Below, piece by piece: positions 1-9,100 of a stretch of 22,354 bases of DNA. The translations under genes and the position numbers were made by a program. The notes under the pieces are model-generated. The model was not told the DNA's origin, made no database searches, and saw nothing but the letters and a program-made list of their open reading frames with translations. Source of the stretch: CAYYNP01 sp964472545 (GTDB lineage Bacteria; Planctomycetota; Planctomycetia; Pirellulales; Thermoguttaceae); assembly GCA_964472545.1 (NCBI GenBank), contig CAYYNP010000164.1:1-22354 (forward strand), in the 5' to 3' direction. Each line of letters begins with the position of its first letter. The stretch's first letter is position 1.

Positions 1-3000
1 GGCCGCAACGCGAAGCTACCCTTGGCGACACGTTTGCCGTTGACGTAGAGGGATGCCGTGGAGCCGTTCATTTCAACGCGCACGACGGCCCATTGGTTTG
101 CCGCAATACCTTCCGACGCAGCCACGCGGTAGGTCTTTCCGCCGTACTCTGCCACGAGGGTCGGCTTGCCGCTGTGACCCTCGATCAGGAGATAGAAGCA
201 CTCTTTCGATCCCGTGCCAAAATCGAACAGCCGCCCGCTCTTCCCGCCGGACCATTGAATTCGCGTGTCGATCGTCAATTCGGCAAAATCGCCCACCGAC
301 GGCGGTGCTTCGGCGTACTGCGCGTTGCCGTCAAAGACGATCGCAAATTGCTCGCCGTCGTCGACGAAGCCCGGCCTACCGTGCAGCACGCCGTTGTTGT
401 TCACGTAGGAGTCTTCCAGCAACGCGTCCTTCGGCTGGTTGAACTGGTAGTTGGCGTAGAGGGCCCCGGCGTCGACGCCGTCGGCGAAGCCCGGCCCGCG
501 TCCGGGGCGTCCCGGCGGGTCGCAGAAGCGGCCGACGTCGAACGTGCCGCTTTGGCGGTTTTCCATGTGTGGCGCGTAATCGACGACCACGCCGCCGGTG
601 ATCGTCTGGTCGGTGGCGTAGCAGAGGTGCAGGAAGTGTTCGCCTTTGATCACGGCGCTGCCGGTGATCTTCGCTTGGCCTTCGTGAGTGACCGAAGGCG
701 TGCGCGGTGTACGGAGAATCGTACTGACCGTGGCCGCTTCGAGGATTCTCGCGTTGCCGCTGACCTCAATGTCTCCCGTGACCCACGCTCGGCCGCCGAT
801 CTTGGCGTTGCCGGATACGACGGTCTTCGGGCCCAGCACCACGGCAAACTCCTTGATGCAGGCGTTGCCTTCGACCCGGGCGCCGTCGAGCACCATCGCG
901 TTGGGCCCCACGTAGGCGGTGGCGGCTACGTGTGCGTTGTCGGCCACGAAGCCGCCGCCGTTGGGATGGGGCTTGCCTCGGGCGTTGTCTTGCAGGAAGG
1001 CGACGCGCCGGGCCAAATCGCCCAAGGCCATCGTCTTCTTGCTTTCGTACCACCCGGCGTAGTATTCGCCCGACGCGATCTTCGCTTGCAGCGTATTCGA
1101 CGACGCCTCGATCCGCGGTTGCATGGCCGCCAGCTTCTCTTGAGCCAGCGGTCCGTCCGGCACGGTCAGCGGGATCGGCACCTCGTGCTTCACCGGGTAG
1201 TTCAGGTAGGTGTTGTCGGCATCGCAACGGCCGGCCAGTTCATCGAAATTGACGACGTCGCCCTGGCGGCGATGCGGCGTGCCGGGCGCGCAGCCGGTGA
1301 GCGTTACCTCCCAAGGATATCGCGGGGCATTCGCGCCCGTCAGATAGCGGTTGAAGCCGCCGCCCCGGTTAGGGGTCTCGATGATCGGCAGCGCGCTCGG
1401 CGTGGCGGCCACGGTGAGCCAGAGACGCTTGTCCGACGGCTCGAGTTCGAACCGCATCGGGCCCTTGTTCCATAACTGACTGTATCTGGCCCGGCCGTCG
1501 GCATCCACCGCGACGATACACGCCCGCCAGTCGGAGTGTTTTGCCGGGTCGTGCAGCCCGTGGAAATCGACCGTGATCTCCTTCGCTCCCTCGGCCGGCT
1601 GGAGGCGAACGATATTGTAGCCGTACATCCGCGGGGCTTCGGCATTGGAGATCCGATAGCGGCGCTGGTGGCCGTAGACCGGATAGACGTAGCTCATCTC
1701 CGGCATGCCGTACTTGCTGCGGATGAGATACTGTTCGACGAAGTCGCAGGTGACCATCCGCGCGGCGTACTCGCCGAAGAAGTCGCCAAAACCCTTCACG
1801 CCGTTCTTCCACAGCCCCCGTTGCTGCCCCAGCCGGGCGATCGTGTGATAGGGCGTATGCTCGACCGGACTCCCCAAACACCCGGCCACCATGTGGATCC
1901 CGTAGCCGAAGTTCGGGTTGTCGCCGAGCACGAAGAACCACAGCGACGACTGATAGCCCATGTGGTTCACGTTCCGCCACGGATAGCGAAAGTTGCCGTT
2001 GAACATCTGCAATTCGCCGGGAAAGGCCGTGTGCTGGCCGGAGTTGCACATCGTCTCGATGTACATCCCGTCCCAGCGGCCGTAGGGCTGGCCGTGAAAG
2101 AACTCGTGCCCCAGGATGACCGGGCTGCAATCGCCGATGCCGCAATGTCCCCAGCCGCCGGCGGCCCGATGGTCGTGGACATGGATAATGTACTTGTAGT
2201 TTCCTCCCGGGCGACGCCAGTAGGGCATCGACGCGCCGGAGGCCTCGATGTAGGTCCAGAAATTCTCCACGAACTCCAGCACATTCTTGCGGTATCTGTC
2301 CTGCCGCTCGGGGTCTTCCGGACAGATCCAGTTGGCCGGGTTTCCCCAGTGTTTCGGCCGGGCGATGATGTGAAAGTGTGGTGTCTCGAAGATCAGTTCG
2401 TCGCCCCGCCAGGCCCAAACGGGATATCTTGCGTCGGCTTTGGGGATTTCGATGGCGTTGAACTTTGGAGATCCGGCGTCCCAGAGCTTCAGCGTGGCCT
2501 CGGCGTCAACGCCGCCGGGAGGATTGCCGGGCATCGGAACGTCGCCCTGGGAAACGGTCGCATAGAGCTTCGGAAAGACCTCTTCCCAAACTTGGTGAAT
2601 GAACCGCTGGTCGTCCGGGCTGAGCAGTTGGCTCACCACGCCATAGTTGAGCACGGCCCGCTGCCGGCCGTCTTCCAATCGCAATACGGCGGCCGGAATC
2701 GGCGCCACGTTCGTGCTCGGATCGACGGTCGATGTGCCGAAGCTGCGAAAGGCGATCAGGTGGGCCTCAAACGTCTCCGGGTCGGAAGCACTCCAATTTC
2801 GGCAGACACCGGCCAGAACTTCCGGGTCGTGTTGGCCCTTGTTTCGCGTCCACGTCCGCAGCGGCGTGCCCGGGGGAACGTCGACCACGTCCTGCCCTTT
2901 GCGCGGCCACCATTGCACCACGCGGCGGCGATATCCCACGGCGTTAGGGCCGCCGTCTTGATCGACCTGATTGAGGCCCACGCCGGGAACGAGCTTCGTC

Positions 3001-3098
3001 GGATAGCGCAGGTGCCGATAATAGTCGTGTTCCGCGCCGACGGCCGCAACACACATCAGACCGATCGAGGCGGCCGTCACCGCTGGCAGAATTCTCAT
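1..3098 (-). CDS. Secreted DUF6055 (Svx/AvrXca-like) gluzincin-type metalloprotease with hexapeptide and LamG-like domains, 3' end off window
   Basis: The frame is open from the ATG at 3098 to the left edge, giving 1032 visible codons and no stop. A signal peptide covers residues 1-22 (cleavage near VGA/EH). A zinc-peptidase motif HEFFH lies at residues 331-335, with a likely third ligand, Glu348, in YIETM; this spacing fits gluzincin peptidases. Residues about 711-795 hold imperfect hexapeptide repeats (NAxV/GNAxI type, a left-handed beta helix). Residues about 882-1032 look like a LamG/concanavalin-type sandwich, cut by the edge. The protein is clearly paralogous to the gene at 6153-10349 along its whole visible length. 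DUF6055 proteins are annotated as Svx/AvrXca-family secreted virulence-type proteins; the substrate here is unknown. The Shine-Dalgarno is weak (GAGAG). The promoter is proposed at 3175-3202. The missing end probably carries a coiled coil like its paralogue. Confidence 0.85.
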   Translation of the reverse strand, partial: MRILPAVTAASIGLMCVAAVGAEHDYYRHLRYPTKLVPGVGLNQVDQDGGPNAVGYRRRVVQWWPRKGQDVVDVPPGTPLRTWTRNKGQHDPEVLAGVCRNWSASDPETFEAHLIAFRSFGTSTVDPSTNVAPIPAAVLRLEDGRQRAVLNYGVVSQLLSPDDQRFIHQVWEEVFPKLYATVSQGDVPMPGNPPGGVDAEATLKLWDAGSPKFNAIEIPKADARYPVWAWRGDELIFETPHFHIIARPKHWGNPANWICPEDPERQDRYRKNVLEFVENFWTYIEASGASMPYWRRPGGNYKYIIHVHDHRAAGGWGHCGIGDCSPVILGHEFFHGQPYGRWDGMYIETMCNSGQHTAFPGELQMFNGNFRYPWRNVNHMGYQSSLWFFVLGDNPNFGYGIHMVAGCLGSPVEHTPYHTIARLGQQRGLWKNGVKGFGDFFGEYAARMVTCDFVEQYLIRSKYGMPEMSYVYPVYGHQRRYRISNAEAPRMYGYNIVRLQPAEGAKEITVDFHGLHDPAKHSDWRACIVAVDADGRARYSQLWNKGPMRFELEPSDKRLWLTVAATPSALPIIETPNRGGGFNRYLTGANAPRYPWEVTLTGCAPGTPHRRQGDVVNFDELAGRCDADNTYLNYPVKHEVPIPLTVPDGPLAQEKLAAMQPRIEASSNTLQAKIASGEYYAGWYESKKTMALGDLARRVAFLQDNARGKPHPNGGGFVADNAHVAATAYVGPNAMVLDGARVEGNACIKEFAVVLGPKTVVSGNAKIGGRAWVTGDIEVSGNARILEAATVSTILRTPRTPSVTHEGQAKITGSAVIKGEHFLHLCYATDQTITGGVVVDYAPHMENRQSGTFDVGRFCDPPGRPGRGPGFADGVDAGALYANYQFNQPKDALLEDSYVNNNGVLHGRPGFVDDGEQFAIVFDGNAQYAEAPPSVGDFAELTIDTRIQWSGGKSGRLFDFGTGSKECFYLLIEGHSGKPTLVAEYGGKTYRVAASEGIAANQWAVVRVEMNGSTASLYVNGKRVAKGSFALR

Positions 3099-3174
3099 CA
3101 CGTTCTCTCGCTGTGGCGGGTGTGGGCAGGCAGAGCGTAAGCGGCTCCACGCCGAGGCCGTGCCAGCATGCCGC

Positions 3175-3202
3175 ATTATATCGGCGTGAAGAGCGCCCGC
3201 AA
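3175..3202 (-). promoter_or_regulatory. Sigma70-like promoter for the leftward metalloprotease gene
   Basis: Read on the minus strand, a perfect -10 TATAAT (3180-3175) is preceded by TTGCGG (3202-3197) with a 16-base spacer. Transcription would start roughly 70 bases before the ATG at 3098. The -10 is strong and the -35 only half matches, so the call rests mainly on the -10 and its position. Confidence 0.5.
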
Positions 3203-3228
3203 ATGCCGTGCTCGCCTGGAGCGCCGGC

Positions 3229-3257
3229 TTGCCAAGCGCGGCCGGCAAGGCTACGAT
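3229..3257 (+). promoter_or_regulatory. Sigma70-like promoter for the four-gene rightward operon, overlapping an inverted repeat
   Basis: TTGCCA (3229-3234) and TACGAT (3252-3257) are separated by 17 bases, matching the consensus at 5 of 6 and 4 of 6 positions. The start point would lie about 15 bases before the ATG at 3279, just ahead of the GGAG at 3268-3271. A 6-bp inverted repeat, CTTGCC (3228-3233) and GGCAAG (3244-3249), overlaps the -35 and sits in the spacer, as an operator might. Confidence 0.4.
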
Positions 3258-3278
3258 CACGTCAAATGGAGTTCAGCT

Positions 3279-6131
3279 ATGAGCAAACCGAAACGTGAGT
3301 TGTGGTGTATTGGTTGCCTGGCGATGCTCGCCGTGTGTGCAACGCCGGCGGCGCGGCTGAAGGCCGACGATGCCTCGACCGCCGCGCAGATTCTCGCAAC
3401 TTGCGGCGTTCGGGCCGGACTTTGCGTTCACGTCGGTTGCGGCCGCGAGCAATCGCCGGGGCTCACCGCGGAACTGGCCGCCGGCACCGGGCTGCTGGTT
3501 CACGGCGTTTGCTTTGATGCCGGCGCACTGCAGCGGGCTCAGGCGGCAATTGTCGCCAAGGGCGTTTTGGGACAAGCCTCGGTCGAGCGCGTTTCCGGCG
3601 GAAGCCTGCCCTATGTGACGCATCTGTGCAACCTGATCGTGGTCGAAGACACGCAGGTCCCGGCCGCCGCCGGTATCGGACGCGAAGAACTTACGCGCGT
3701 CTTGGCGCCGGACGGCGTGTTGTGTATCCACGAAGACGGGCGTTGGAGAGCCACCGTTCGACCGCGCCCGGAGGGTATGGACGACTGGACCCACCCGAAT
3801 CACGGTCCCGACGGCAACATGGTCTCGAACGACCGCTTGGTCCGCTTTCCGTTGGGGCTGCGTTGGATCGGCGGGCTGCCGAAGAACGTCAACAGTTTTG
3901 CCAGCGTTCGCGGCTGGGTGTTGGCCGGCGGACGCTGCTACATCGTCGGTGCCAATGTGCTGGAAAACCTCGCCGCAAGCGCCCCCGACGACGAGCAGAA
4001 GCCGCTCTACCTGATCTGCCGCGATGCGCACAACGGCTTGCCGCTGTGGAGGATCCCGCTGGGGATCGCCGAGACCGGCGGCGGCTTGAATTGGCAAAAC
4101 GCCTTTGCGATGGCAGCGGATCGGCGGCACGTCTACGCCGCCGGCGATCGCCGGGTGCTGATTGTCGACGGCGCTTCGGGCAAGATCGGACAGACGATCG
4201 AGACGGCGTATCAGCCGCAACGGTTGGTACTGTTGGACGACACACTCGTGGTTTCCTGCTGGGAGCAGCGCGATTGCACGAAAGCCCCGTTCGAACGCGG
4301 CACGGGGGCCGGTCCGTGGGTGAATACGACGGATCGCGGCAGCGTGGAGGCCTTTGACGCCGAGACGGGCCGACGGTTGTGGAAACGAGACTTCCCCGCC
4401 TACGCCATTCGGGCCGCCGAAGGCGCCGCGTACCTGCTTACGCGCAACGCCAACCCCGCTACGGAGAACCGCTTGATCTCCGTTGACATCCGATCCGGAA
4501 AGCAACGTTGGTGCGTTACCCACGCCGACTTGGGCACAGCGGACTTGAAAAGCAGAGCCGACTTGCAACTGGAACTGGTCGGTCCGGGGTTTGTCGCCGT
4601 AGCCAAACGCCAGGACGAGGCGCTGAAAGTCCTCGACGCCAGGACCGGCAGGATGCTGTGGTACCGACAATACTCGTCAACGCGCCCCGGACACTGGAAC
4701 GAACTGCGATCGTACCGTTTCATCGCTCTGGTCGACGGCGAACTCTGGTCGGTCAACCGGCGGCACAATCCGCTGACCGGCGAAGTCCTCGGTGAGTTGC
4801 CCGAGGGCGTGCCGAAGATTGCGGCCACGATCTGCGTTCCGCCGACGATCGTCGGCAACCTGGTGTCAGACAGCCGGTACTGCCGCTACCTGGAGTTGTC
4901 CGGCGCGGATCGCTCGGTGCCACGGCGGACGTTTGAATTCCACGCGGCACGCGGCGGCTGCCTACAGGGGATGGTGCCGGCGATGGGCATGATGACGACC
5001 TCGCAGAACAACTGCGGGTGTGAGCCGGGGCAGATTCTCGGGTTTCTTGCCTTCGGCCACAATGGGGAACTGCCCGACGAAGAGGCCTTCGGCCGGGCGC
5101 GGCCCGTCGAACGTGGGCCGGCCTTTGACGAGGCGAAGGCCGGACCGCCCGAGACAGACGCCTGGCCGATGCAGCGTGCGAACGCCCAACGCAGCCGCAG
5201 CACGAACGGATCGGCCCCCGAATCGCTCGACATTCTCTGGCAGGCCTCCGCAGCAGTGCCCCATTCTGGCCCGATGCAGCCGGCCTGGGGCGCGCGGCTG
5301 GCGCCCGTCGTCACACCACCGGTTGTCGCCGGAGGCCGCGTGTTTGTGGCGGCCACGGAACTCGGCCAGGTCAAGGCATTTGACGCGGTCGATGGGAAGG
5401 CACTTTGGACCGCGACGCTCGCTTCGCGAGTCGATTCCGCCCCGACGATCCTCGGCAACCTCTGCGTGGTGGGAGCGCACGACGGATGGTTGTATGCGTT
5501 GCTGACCGACACCGGCACCTTGGCATGGCGGGCCCGCATCGCGCCGGCCGAGCACCGGATTGTTGTCCACGGCCGGATCGAATCGACGTGGCCGACGGTA
5601 GGCAGCCCCTTGCCGCATGGTGGTACGCTCTTTGCCCACGCCGGCCGCGGTACGGAGGCCGACGGCGGGATCGCGGTCGTACAACTCGACCCGACTACCG
5701 GCAGGACGCTATGGGCGGGCGCAATCGGCCCGGGCGCGCGACGCCGCATCGATCTGCTGCGGGCCGTCGACGGCACGGTCGCCTGTAACGAAACCGCGAT
5801 CGAGCCGGCGTCTGGCATTCTTCAACGGCGGCAGATCAAGGCCTCGGCGCCGGGTGGTCTAATGCTCGACGGATACTTGGGACGCGCGGGAATGCGGGGG
5901 TTCGACTCGGCCGGCGAGACGGTCCGGGCCGTCGCCGGGGAACGGGTCGTGGTTGCCGGTAGCCGGCCGTTCGGCGGGGCCGTGCAACTGGTCGACGAAG
6001 CCGGCGGCGAACGAATCGCTTCGGCGGACTTGGAATCCCCGCCGATCTACGACGGTCTGGCGGTGGCCGGCCGCAGGGTCTTCGTGGCGTTGGAAGACGG
6101 AAATATCGTGTGCTTGGGCCAACGTGAGTAG
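3279..6131 (+). CDS. Exported methyltransferase-fold / PQQ-like beta-propeller fusion protein
   Basis: The protein has 950 residues. An in-frame ATG at 3168 would add 37 basic residues, but the ATG at 3279 has GGAG seven bases upstream and begins a signal peptide (residues 1 to about 30, ending near LKADD), so it is preferred. Residues about 35-160 resemble a class I SAM-methyltransferase fold: VHVGCG at 50-55 looks like motif I, and RVLAPDGVLCI resembles the late strands. A DDWTHPNH segment follows near residue 168. Several propeller blades then carry PQQ-like repeats of the form AFDAxTGxxLW, near residues 255, 360, 403, 450, 700, 740 and 805. Cysteines 561, 579 and 581 sit in a GGCLQGMVPAMG...CGC block typical of this planctomycetal family. 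It is probably periplasmic; the catalytic or binding role is unknown. It is the first gene of an operon, 21 bases before the next gene. Confidence 0.85.
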   Translation: MSKPKRELWCIGCLAMLAVCATPAARLKADDASTAAQILATCGVRAGLCVHVGCGREQSPGLTAELAAGTGLLVHGVCFDAGALQRAQAAIVAKGVLGQASVERVSGGSLPYVTHLCNLIVVEDTQVPAAAGIGREELTRVLAPDGVLCIHEDGRWRATVRPRPEGMDDWTHPNHGPDGNMVSNDRLVRFPLGLRWIGGLPKNVNSFASVRGWVLAGGRCYIVGANVLENLAASAPDDEQKPLYLICRDAHNGLPLWRIPLGIAETGGGLNWQNAFAMAADRRHVYAAGDRRVLIVDGASGKIGQTIETAYQPQRLVLLDDTLVVSCWEQRDCTKAPFERGTGAGPWVNTTDRGSVEAFDAETGRRLWKRDFPAYAIRAAEGAAYLLTRNANPATENRLISVDIRSGKQRWCVTHADLGTADLKSRADLQLELVGPGFVAVAKRQDEALKVLDARTGRMLWYRQYSSTRPGHWNELRSYRFIALVDGELWSVNRRHNPLTGEVLGELPEGVPKIAATICVPPTIVGNLVSDSRYCRYLELSGADRSVPRRTFEFHAARGGCLQGMVPAMGMMTTSQNNCGCEPGQILGFLAFGHNGELPDEEAFGRARPVERGPAFDEAKAGPPETDAWPMQRANAQRSRSTNGSAPESLDILWQASAAVPHSGPMQPAWGARLAPVVTPPVVAGGRVFVAATELGQVKAFDAVDGKALWTATLASRVDSAPTILGNLCVVGAHDGWLYALLTDTGTLAWRARIAPAEHRIVVHGRIESTWPTVGSPLPHGGTLFAHAGRGTEADGGIAVVQLDPTTGRTLWAGAIGPGARRRIDLLRAVDGTVACNETAIEPASGILQRRQIKASAPGGLMLDGYLGRAGMRGFDSAGETVRAVAGERVVVAGSRPFGGAVQLVDEAGGERIASADLESPPIYDGLAVAGRRVFVALEDGNIVCLGQRE

Positions 6132-6152
6132 CTATCCGCTTGAGGACTCGAC

Positions 6153-9100
6153 ATGAAGCGACTCTTGATCTTCGCGGCCATCGTGTCGGCGTCGTGCAAC
6201 GCGGCCTTTGCGGAGGACTACGACTTCTTCGGCCGTGCCAGATACCCTGGCCCGCGCAAGGTGCCCGGGGTCGACCTATATCGGGTCGAGCAAGGCGGCG
6301 GCCCGCACGCCGAGGGCTACCAACGGCGCGTCGTCGATTGGTGGCCGCGCCGAGGCATAGACGTGATTGAGGTGGAGGACGGCATGCCGCTGCGGACGTG
6401 GACGTTGCGTGAGCGGACGTTGGACACGGCGGCGTGCGTCGTTCACCCGGAACTCGGCACCGAAGAGTTCACCCGGCGGCTGAATCCGTCTCAACCCAGG
6501 CAATTCAGGGCCCACCTGATCGCGTTTCGCGGTATCGGCAACCGCTACGGCGACCCATTCCGCTTCTTGCCCTATTTCTGTCCGGCGGCCGTGCTGCGGC
6601 TGGAAGACGGGACGAAGCGCTGTTTCACACGCGGCACGTTCGTCGAGGAAGACGAACGCTACCTTCTCGATCTGTACGTGAAGGAAATGGAGCGGATCCG
6701 CGGCACTCTGTCCGACGCCACGTACGAACTCGCCGGCGGTTTGATGAGAGAATGGCCCGACAATGCCGAGCCCGGCGAACCGGGCACGATGCGGGTCGAG
6801 AGCGAGCACTTCGTCTGGGTTTCCGGTTCGCAGCATGCGCCGAACGAAGGCTACAGCCCCTGGGTCAACCGCGACGAGCCGGATAAGGCACGGCTTTACC
6901 GCGAAGGATCGGTTGCCTTTGCCGAGGATATGTGGGCCTATCAGGAGCATGCGGGCGTGTTGATGCCCTATTGGGATCGACGCGAGCGACTGAAATACGC
7001 AATCACGGTCTGCGGCACCTACGTCAACGGCCATCGATGGATCGGCGGCTACGCCGGCGGCGGCTACGGCGGGTGTGGGATCAAACACGCCGGCGGGGGA
7101 GTCTGGAGTTTTTTGTTGGCCCACGAATGGGGCCACGGCCTACCGTTGCAAACGAAAGTCGACGGCGGCGGCGGCGAGATCCTGGCCGACGTCTGCGTGA
7201 TTGTCGACGACCCGGCCCGCGGCGAGAAGTTCGCCAACAACGTCTGCCGCCCCTGGCGAAACTGCGTTCACGGCGCCTACGCTACCGGGCTCTTCCACGC
7301 GATGATGGCCGACGACCCGAACTGGGGCTACGCGGCGCTGATCGCCCTGCCGGTCGGCCGCGACGAGCCGTCGATCTTCCATACGCTGGCACGCGTGGGC
7401 GAACAGCGGGGCCTGTTCGCCAACGGTATCCGCGGCGTGGGCGACATGGTCGGCGAGTTTGCCGCCCGGCAGGCCGAATTCGACTGCGAGCTGCAAGACA
7501 CCATGCGGCGGGCGTTCGTTTCCGTCAAACGCAACCACCTCGAGGCGATCGATCGCGACGCAGGGCTGTATCGCATCTCGTGGTCTGAGGCACCGGAGCC
7601 ATACGGTGTGAATGTCATTCGCCTGGTCCCCAAACCGGCAGACGGCCCTTCGCAACGCGAACGAACGATTGCCGTCGATTTCCGTGGCCTCTACGACCCC
7701 GCCACGCACGGCGATTGGCGGGCCTGCATTGTTGCCGTGGGGGCCGACGGCCGGGCACGCTATAGCCCGTTGTGGAATCAAGGCACGATGGAGATGGCCG
7801 TCAAGCCGGGCGATCGTCGATACTGGCTGACCGTGGCGGCCACACCGTCTGCATTGCCCCACATACCAAGCGGACGTGGTATCGGTGTCTTGCTCAACGG
7901 CCGCCATGCGTATCGGTATCCGTACGAGGTGAAGCTCTCGGGGTGCCGCCCCGGCACACCGCACAATATGCCGGGCGACAGCGAAGACTACACTCTGTCG
8001 CATCTCGGCCTGCACCGCCGCCGCGACACCGGCGGCCTCTGCGTGATTCCCTATCCCGGCGACGCACCCGAGGCCGCGATGTTGCGCAAGACCGTACCCC
8101 GACTGCGCGCCGAGCTCGACGCATTCAATGAAGAAATGGACCGTCTGATCGCCGACGGTCAGATTGCGACGGACGACTGGTGGTACACGCGCCGTTTCGC
8201 CCCCGAGCAATCGTTCCTGAATTCGTACGTCGACTGGATGCTCGCCGGCGTCGTGGGCGGCCGCCATCCCAACGGCGGAGGTGGGGGGGCCGCTTCGGCC
8301 GAAGTGGCCGACACTGCGTACGTGGCCCCCGATGCGATGGTGCTTGACGGAGCCAAGGTGCTCGATCGGGCCGCCGTGGAAGACTACGCCGTGGTGCGCG
8401 GCCCCGGCGCCATCGTCTCGGGCAACGCGAAGGTCGGCGGCCAGGCCTACGTCGCCGGCAACGTCGAGATCGGCGGATACACGCGCGTGCTGCACCCGAT
8501 CGTCGCCGACGATGCTCCGATCGTGCCCTACGAGGTCCCCCTGCGGCCGTTTCAGGAACCCGACGAGGACGACAAGCTCTGGGCCAACTACGCGCTGGAC
8601 CGCGAGGAGCAGCAAGTGCTTGAAGACTGGTTTCGCTACAAGCAGAACCACAGCATCTGCTATCAATACGACGAGTTGAATCTCAACGGCCGGCTTCACG
8701 GGCGGCCCGAGTTCGTCGTCGACGGCGATCGCCGCGGCTTCCGCTTCGACGGCCGCACACAGTATGCCGAGGCCTCACCGCTGCTGGCCGATTTGGGACA
8801 GATCACGGTGGATGTGGCGCTGAAATGGGAAGGCGGAGAGAATCAGGCCGTCTTCGATTTCGGCAGCTCTGAAGATAATCGCTTCGTGCTCACACCATCG
8901 GGCGATTCCGGCCAGGCAGAACTGGTCGTTACTCTTCAAGGCAAGGCGGAGCAGATTGTTGCCGATGTTCCGCTGCCAAGAGACAAGTGGGCCGAATGCC
9001 GTGTCGAAATCGACGGCCGGACGATCGCGATTTGGATCGACGGCCGCAAAGCCGCCGCCGCGCGGTCCGCGTTTCACCCTGCCGACGTGTTTCCGCCGGG

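Noticed and set aside
93..3140. Long open frames on the plus strand (93-1475 and 1536-3140) opposite the first metalloprotease
   Set aside because: The minus strand reads as one continuous protein with signal peptide and domains paralogous to 6153-10349; the plus frames give low-complexity sequence with no recognisable domain, as expected in GC-rich DNA.
3168..3278. Upstream in-frame start for the propeller gene
   Set aside because: It would place 37 basic residues before a clear signal peptide and has no ribosome site, and it overlaps the proposed promoter.
3273..5818. Minus-strand open frames opposite the propeller gene (3273-4670, 4886-5818)
   Set aside because: They mirror the codon pattern of the real gene and show no domain, signal or ribosome site.
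7140..8699. A 519-codon minus-strand open frame inside the second metalloprotease
   Set aside because: The sense strand carries the HEWGH peptidase and hexapeptide repeats; the antisense product is unrecognisable.
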